Shown here: piece by piece, positions 32,868 through 36,425 of the stretch
How the letters are laid out: every line of letters begins with the position of its first letter
Numbering within the stretch: the stretch's first letter is position 1
DNA from: Gammaproteobacteria bacterium
GTDB lineage: Bacteria > Pseudomonadota > Gammaproteobacteria > Steroidobacterales > Steroidobacteraceae
Assembly: GCA_028870355.1 (NCBI GenBank)
Contig: JAGWPU010000043.1
Coordinates: 1-36,425 of the forward strand
DNA length: 36,425 bases
Direction of reading: 5' to 3'
Notes under the pieces: model-generated
What the model saw: only the letters and a program-made list of their open reading frames with translations
Database searches by the model: none
What the model was told of the DNA's origin: nothing
Program-made: the position numbers and the translations under genes

Positions 32868-34693
32868 GCGTCCCCTCGAGCGGATTCGACGCGCGTTCGT
32901 ACGTCGACTCGCTGCCGTCGCGTCCGGGTGTCTACCGGATGCTCGATGCGGCGGGCGAGATCCTCTACGTCGGCAAGGCGCGCAATCTGAGGAACCGCGT
33001 GTCCTCCTATTTCCAGCCGAGCAACGTGCAGCCGAAGGTGCTGGCCTTGGTCGCGAAGACCGCATCGATGGAAGTGACGATCACGAACTCCGAGACCGAG
33101 GCGCTGCTGCTCGAGCTCAATCTGATCAAGAAGCATCGGCCGCGGTACAACGTGATCCTGCGCGACGACAAGAGCTTCCCGTTCCTGCGCGTGACCACCG
33201 GGCACGATTTCCCGCGCCTGTCTCTGTATCGGGGGTCGCGCCGGGAGCCGGGGCGGTATTTCGGCCCCTATCCATCGGCCGGCGCGGTGCGCGAGGCCCT
33301 GAACCAGCTGCAGAAGATCTTCCGCCTGCGCGACTGCGAGGACACGTTCTTCGCGAACCGCTCGAGGCCCTGCCTGCAATACCAGATCGGCCGCTGCACG
33401 GCGCCCTGCGTCGGGCGGGTCACGCAGGACGCGTACGCGCGGGACGTGCGCGGCGTGATCCAGGTGCTCGAAGGGCGCAACGACGAGGTCAATCGCGAGC
33501 TCGCGGCCCGGATGGAGGCGGCGGCGGAACGGCTGGAATTCGAAGAGGCGGCGAAGCTGCGCGATCAGCTGAGGGATCTGCGCAGCGTGCAGGCGAGCCA
33601 GATCGTGACCGCCGATCCGCGCCACGACGCCGACGTGATCGCGGTGGCCTCGACGGGCGGTGAATACTGCATCGCGCTGATGTTCGTGCGCGGCGGGCGC
33701 AGTCTCGGGAGCACGACGTTCTTCCCGCGCGCACCGCTCGCCGAGCCGCACGAGGTGCTCGCGGCGTTCATCGCGCAGTACTACGCCGAGCGCGAGCCGC
33801 CGGCGGAGATCATCGTCGAGTTCGAGCCCGAGGAGCGGGCGTGGCTGGAGCAGAGCCTCGGCGCGCGCGTGCAGCGCCGGGTGCGCATCGCCGCCTCGGT
33901 TCGCGGGATCCGCGCGCGCTGGCTCGCGATGACGCAGGAGAACGCCGCCCAGGCGGCGAAGATGCGCGGCCTCGCGCGCGCGAGCGTCGCCGCGAGTCTC
34001 GAGGCGCTGCGCGCGGCGTTCGATCTGCCGCGGACGCCGGAGCGGATCGAGTGCTTCGACATCAGCCACACCGGCGGCAGCGACACGATCGCCTCCTGCG
34101 TCGTGTTCGGCGCGGAGGGACCGCTGAAGAGCGAGTACCGGCGGTTCAACATCGAGGGGGTGCGTCCCGGGGACGACTACGGCGCGATGCGTCAGGCGCT
34201 GCAGCGACGCTATCGCCGGGTGCGCGAGGGCGAGGTGCCTGCCCCGGATCTCGTGCTGATCGACGGGGGCCGTGGCCAGCTCGGCGAGGCGGCGCGGGTG
34301 ATCGAGGAGTTCGGCCTGCACGGGATCACGCTGATCGGCGTCGCGAAGGGTCCGGATCGCCGCGTCGGACAGGAACAGCTGTTCTTGTTGGGCCAGGACG
34401 TGCCGACTATACTGGCGCCGGACTCGGGTGCATTGCACTTGATCCAGCGCGTGCGCGATGAGGCGCACCGGTTCGCGATCGCGGGACATCGACGCAAGCG
34501 CGCGAAGCGGCACAGCGAATCGATCCTCGAAACGATACCGGGTCTCGGCCCCGTGAAGCGACGCGAGTTGCTGAAGCAATTCGGTGGTTTGCAAGGGGTA
34601 CTGCGTGCCGGCGTCGATGACTTCGTGCGGATCCGGGGACTCGGGCGCCAGCTCGCGGAAGTGATCTATGAGCACCTCCACCCGGGCGGCTGA
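32864..34693 (+). CDS. uvrC: UvrABC system protein C
   Basis: 609 residues (E. coli 610). It makes both incisions in nucleotide excision repair. The N-terminal GIY-YIG nuclease is RPGVYRMLDAAGEILYVGKARNLRNRV; the zinc-like Cys cluster region is RPCLQYQIGRCTAPC; the UVR motif that binds UvrB is EFEEAAKLRDQLRDL. The C-terminal RNase H-like nuclease shows CFDISHTGG, LIDGGRGQL and RDEAHRFAI. The tandem helix-hairpin-helix is IPGLGPVKRRELLKQFGGLQGV and GLGRQLAEVIYEHL. ATG at 32864 overlaps the glycosylase stop. Confidence 0.98.
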   Translation: MSVPSSGFDARSYVDSLPSRPGVYRMLDAAGEILYVGKARNLRNRVSSYFQPSNVQPKVLALVAKTASMEVTITNSETEALLLELNLIKKHRPRYNVILRDDKSFPFLRVTTGHDFPRLSLYRGSRREPGRYFGPYPSAGAVREALNQLQKIFRLRDCEDTFFANRSRPCLQYQIGRCTAPCVGRVTQDAYARDVRGVIQVLEGRNDEVNRELAARMEAAAERLEFEEAAKLRDQLRDLRSVQASQIVTADPRHDADVIAVASTGGEYCIALMFVRGGRSLGSTTFFPRAPLAEPHEVLAAFIAQYYAEREPPAEIIVEFEPEERAWLEQSLGARVQRRVRIAASVRGIRARWLAMTQENAAQAAKMRGLARASVAASLEALRAAFDLPRTPERIECFDISHTGGSDTIASCVVFGAEGPLKSEYRRFNIEGVRPGDDYGAMRQALQRRYRRVREGEVPAPDLVLIDGGRGQLGEAARVIEEFGLHGITLIGVAKGPDRRVGQEQLFLLGQDVPTILAPDSGALHLIQRVRDEAHRFAIAGHRRKRAKRHSESILETIPGLGPVKRRELLKQFGGLQGVLRAGVDDFVRIRGLGRQLAEVIYEHLHPGG

Positions 34694-34706
34694 GACCAAA
34701 TCGTCG

Positions 34707-35267
34707 ATGAACCTGCCGAATGCGCTGACCTGGCTGCGGATCCTGATGGTCCCCGCGATCGTGGTGCTGTTCTACCTGCCGTACGGGTGGGCGGATCCGG
34801 CCGCGTGCGCGGGCTTCGCGTTCGCCGGCATCACCGACACGCTCGACGGGTACTACGCGCGCAAGCTGGGCCAGATCTCGCGCCTCGGCACGTTCCTCGA
34901 TCCGGTCGCGGACAAGCTGATCGTCGCGTGTGCGCTGGTGCTGATCGTGAGCCGGGATCCCCGCTGGTACGTGGTGATCGTCGCGATCGTGATCATCGGC
35001 CGCGAGATCGCGGTGTCGGCGCTGCGCGAGTGGATGGCCGAGATCGGCGCCCGCGGCCGGGTCGCGGTGTCGGGGTGGGGCAAGGCCAAGACGATCCTGC
35101 AGATCGTCGGCCTGTCGTGCATGCTGTTCCGGCGGGATCTGTTCGGCCTGCCGATCTACCGCATCGGCATCGTGCTCACCGTGATCGCCGCGGTGCTGAC
35201 GCTCTGGTCGATGATCCTGTACCTGCGCCTCGCGTGGCCCGCACTGCGAGGCAGTGGGACCGTCTGA
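34707..35267 (+). CDS. pgsA: CDP-diacylglycerol--glycerol-3-phosphate 3-phosphatidyltransferase
   Basis: 186 residues from ATG 34707 (E. coli 182). It commits CDP-diacylglycerol to phosphatidylglycerol in the inner membrane. The CDP-alcohol phosphotransferase motif is intact: D-x2-DG-x2-AR-x8-G-x3-D-x3-D in DTLDGYYARKLGQISRLGTF, continuing with LDPVADK. A Thr replaces the Trp common at ITDW. About five hydrophobic helices are visible, and the C-terminus VLTLWSMILYLRLAW is family-like. ATG at 34668 overlaps uvrC by 26 bases, has a better ribosome site (GGAAG at 34657-34661) and adds 13 polar residues, so it is a real alternative. The order uvrC-pgsA-tRNA-Gly is as in E. coli. Confidence 0.95.
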   Translation: MNLPNALTWLRILMVPAIVVLFYLPYGWADPAACAGFAFAGITDTLDGYYARKLGQISRLGTFLDPVADKLIVACALVLIVSRDPRWYVVIVAIVIIGREIAVSALREWMAEIGARGRVAVSGWGKAKTILQIVGLSCMLFRRDLFGLPIYRIGIVLTVIAAVLTLWSMILYLRLAWPALRGSGTV

Positions 35268-35282
35268 ACGGCGCCGGCGACC

Positions 35283-35310
35283 TTGACTCCGTCCATCGCG
35301 GCCCTACAAT
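35283..35310 (+). promoter_or_regulatory. Strong sigma-70 promoter of the tRNA-Gly gene
   Basis: TTGACT (35283-35288), a 16-base spacer and TACAAT (35305-35310), each five of six to consensus. The GC-rich GCTCGG after the -10 resembles the discriminator of stringently controlled stable-RNA promoters. Transcription would start about 10 bases before the tRNA. Confidence 0.75.
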
Positions 35311-35326
35311 GCTCGGTCTGTCCCGG

Positions 35327-35402
35327 GCGGGAATAGCTCAGTTGGTAGAGCGCAACCTTGCCAAGGTTGAGGTCGCGAGTTCGAGCCTCGTTTCCCGCTC
35401 CA
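35327..35402 (+). tRNA. glyW: tRNA-Gly (anticodon GCC)
   Basis: 76 bases with encoded CCA. Acceptor GCGGGAA (35327-35333) pairs with TTCCCGC (35392-35398), discriminator T at 35399, CCA at 35400-35402. D-arm AGCTCAGTTGGTAGAGC; anticodon stem CAACC/GGTTG with loop TTGCCAA, so the anticodon GCC is at 35360-35362; T-loop GTTCGAG. The position after pgsA matches glyW of E. coli. No T-run terminator is seen before the convergent ACP gene. Confidence 0.97.
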
Positions 35403-35426
35403 CTTCCCCGGTCTGACTCCTCATCC

Positions 35427-35681
35427 TCACGACGGCGGCGCGAGCCGGCCCCGGACGAAGTCGGCCGCGCTCTTCAGGTTCGCGAGCCGGCCGGTGTCGG
35501 CCTCCGCGATCGGGATGCCGTACGCTTCGCTGACGGCGACCGCGAAGTGCAGCGCGTCCATCGAATCGAAGTCGAACTGATCGCGAAAATCCTGATCGGC
35601 GACGACGCTCTGCGGGTCGACGTCGGGCGCGATGCGCGTCAGCAACTGGAGAAGTTTGGCCTGGATCTCGTCGGCTTGCAT
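35427..35681 (-). CDS. Acyl carrier protein, atypical
   Basis: 84 residues, acidic. The four-helix ACP pattern is visible, and the phosphopantetheine attachment serine is Ser40 in FDFDSMDALHF; fatty-acid ACP usually has DSLD. This form is typical of stand-alone ACPs outside fatty-acid synthesis. It lies 19 bases after the E2 stop on the same strand, so it is probably co-transcribed with a 2-oxoacid dehydrogenase complex. The pantetheine arm could receive an acyl group produced by that complex, but this is inference. Confidence 0.85.
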   Translation of the reverse strand: MQADEIQAKLLQLLTRIAPDVDPQSVVADQDFRDQFDFDSMDALHFAVAVSEAYGIPIAEADTGRLANLKSAADFVRGRLAPPS

Positions 35682-35700
35682 CGAGGGGCCCTCGCGCGAT

Positions 35701-36425
35701 CTAGAGACTGTCCGGGTGCTGCAGTCGATCGGCGATCGCGCGCAGGAACCGCGAGCCGGTGCGACCGTCGGTCACGCGATGATCCGCCGCAAGCGCCAGG
35801 GTGAACATCGGCCGGATCGCGAGTTCGCCGTCGCGCACCCCGGGTTGATCGCGGATCGCGCCGGCGCCGATGATCGCGACCTGCGGCGGATTGATGATCG
35901 GGTAGAGCACGTCGGCGCCGTCGGCGCCGAGGCTCGTCACCGTGATCGTCGCGGCGGAGAACTCCCCGGAGCGCATCCGTCCGGCGCGTACGCGGGTCAC
36001 GAGTGCGCTGAACTCGCGCATCAGCGTCGACACGTCCTTGCGGTCCGCGTCGAGCAGCGCGGGGGCGACCAGGCCGCCGCCGCGCAGCGCGATCGCGACG
36101 CCGGCGTGCACGGCCTTCGCCGGCTCGAAGCGACCGTCGCGAAAGTGGCCGTTGAATCCCTCGATGCGCGCGGCTTCGAGCGCAACCGCCTTCGTGATCA
36201 GCACCGCCTCGATCAGCCGATCCTGGACCGGCACCCGGGCGTTGTAGCCGGCGAGCCAGTCGCGCGCGGCGCCGAAATCCACCGTCTGCCCGAGGTAGTA
36301 ATGCGGGATCTCGCGCTTGGCGCGCGCCATCGCGGCGCCGATCGTCGCGCGCATCGCGACTCGCGGGTCGGGCGCCGCGGCGGGCGGGGCGGCGGTGACC
36401 GTGCCCGGCGCGGCGAGCTTCTCGA
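35701..36425 (-). CDS. 2-oxoacid dehydrogenase E2 (dihydrolipoamide acyltransferase), C-terminal part, cut by window edge
   Basis: About 241 residues are visible. The frame stays open to the end of the window, so the lipoyl and peripheral-subunit-binding domains lie outside; an Ala/Pro-rich linker (AAPPAAAPDP) is seen at the edge. The catalytic domain begins with RVAMRATIGAAMARAKREIPHYYLG and ends with ALAADHRVTDGRTGSRFL, where the His and Asp of DHRxxDG catalyse acyl transfer to CoA. The internal ATG at 36354 is not the real start. Whether it serves pyruvate, acetoin or branched-chain acids cannot be told. The GRTGSRF segment differs from the usual GAxAARF. Confidence 0.88.
   Translation of the reverse strand, partial: EKLAAPGTVTAAPPAAAPDPRVAMRATIGAAMARAKREIPHYYLGQTVDFGAARDWLAGYNARVPVQDRLIEAVLITKAVALEAARIEGFNGHFRDGRFEPAKAVHAGVAIALRGGGLVAPALLDADRKDVSTLMREFSALVTRVRAGRMRSGEFSAATITVTSLGADGADVLYPIINPPQVAIIGAGAIRDQPGVRDGELAIRPMFTLALAADHRVTDGRTGSRFLRAIADRLQHPDSL

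Noticed and set aside
32789-34699. 636-codon minus-strand frame opposite uvrC
   Set aside because: No recognisable domain; mirrors the codon bias of uvrC.
1-36425. CRISPR arrays, insertion sequences, prophage or integrated island
   Set aside because: No spaced direct repeats, transposase or integrase; gene content and codon style are uniform apart from the short AT tract at 31857-31904.

Overview
This window is a densely packed, very GC-rich stretch of bacterial chromosome that best fits a gammaproteobacterium. Evidence includes a fused aspartokinase/homoserine dehydrogenase followed by thrB and thrC, a 456-residue PurB, the HrpA helicase with its long C-terminal region, and the conserved order uvrC - pgsA - tRNA-Gly(GCC), which matches uvrC-pgsA-glyW in Escherichia coli. 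I see no insertion sequence, prophage, CRISPR array or rRNA. Most genes are housekeeping genes in tight, often overlapping operons.

Layout. 1-5.5 kb: the end of a cupin/CapF-type gene, a RutE-like nitroreductase, a coupled signalling pair (pseudo-receiver Ser/Thr kinase and CheA-like ATPase protein, minus strand), and a divergent DegQ/HtrA periplasmic protease. 5.5-13.2 kb: YgiQ radical SAM protein, then thrA-thrB-thrC, which take aspartate to threonine, with a NERD-like membrane protein coupled behind thrC. 13.2-16.8 kb: tatD (minus), a YgjP-type metallopeptidase, tryptophan 2,3-dioxygenase (kynA) and a class I DAHP synthase. 16.8-23.4 kb, minus strand: purB, a small unknown gene, mnmA, acnA and a HAD phosphatase. 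23.5-28.8 kb, plus strand: Nudix CoA-pyrophosphatase type, mazG and hrpA in an overlapping cassette. 28.8-31.9 kb: an ALDH7-type aldehyde dehydrogenase (minus) and a divergent class II DAHP synthase. 31.9-35.4 kb: an apparently non-coding transcription unit with its own promoter and a strong terminator, then a DNA-repair operon (family-5-like uracil-DNA glycosylase, uvrC) with pgsA, then tRNA-Gly. 35.4 kb to the end, minus strand: an atypical acyl carrier protein behind the C-terminal part of a 2-oxoacid dehydrogenase E2 that runs off the window.

Themes. Amino-acid metabolism is prominent: threonine synthesis, two unrelated DAHP synthases feeding aromatic synthesis, tryptophan oxidation, and an aldehyde dehydrogenase probably acting on a lysine-derived semialdehyde. 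Nucleic-acid and nucleotide upkeep is the second theme (TatD, Nudix, MazG, HrpA, UDG, UvrC, MnmA).

The least conventional parts are: (1) the kinase/CheA-like pair, in which the receiver lacks the phospho-Asp and the HPt-like region lacks the phospho-His; (2) the unidentified transcript at about 31.98-32.22 kb, preceded by a very AT-rich tract that encodes an Asn/Lys tail on the DAHP synthase; (3) the E2-ACP pairing. All functional statements are from reading the sequence and recalling families; no database search was run.
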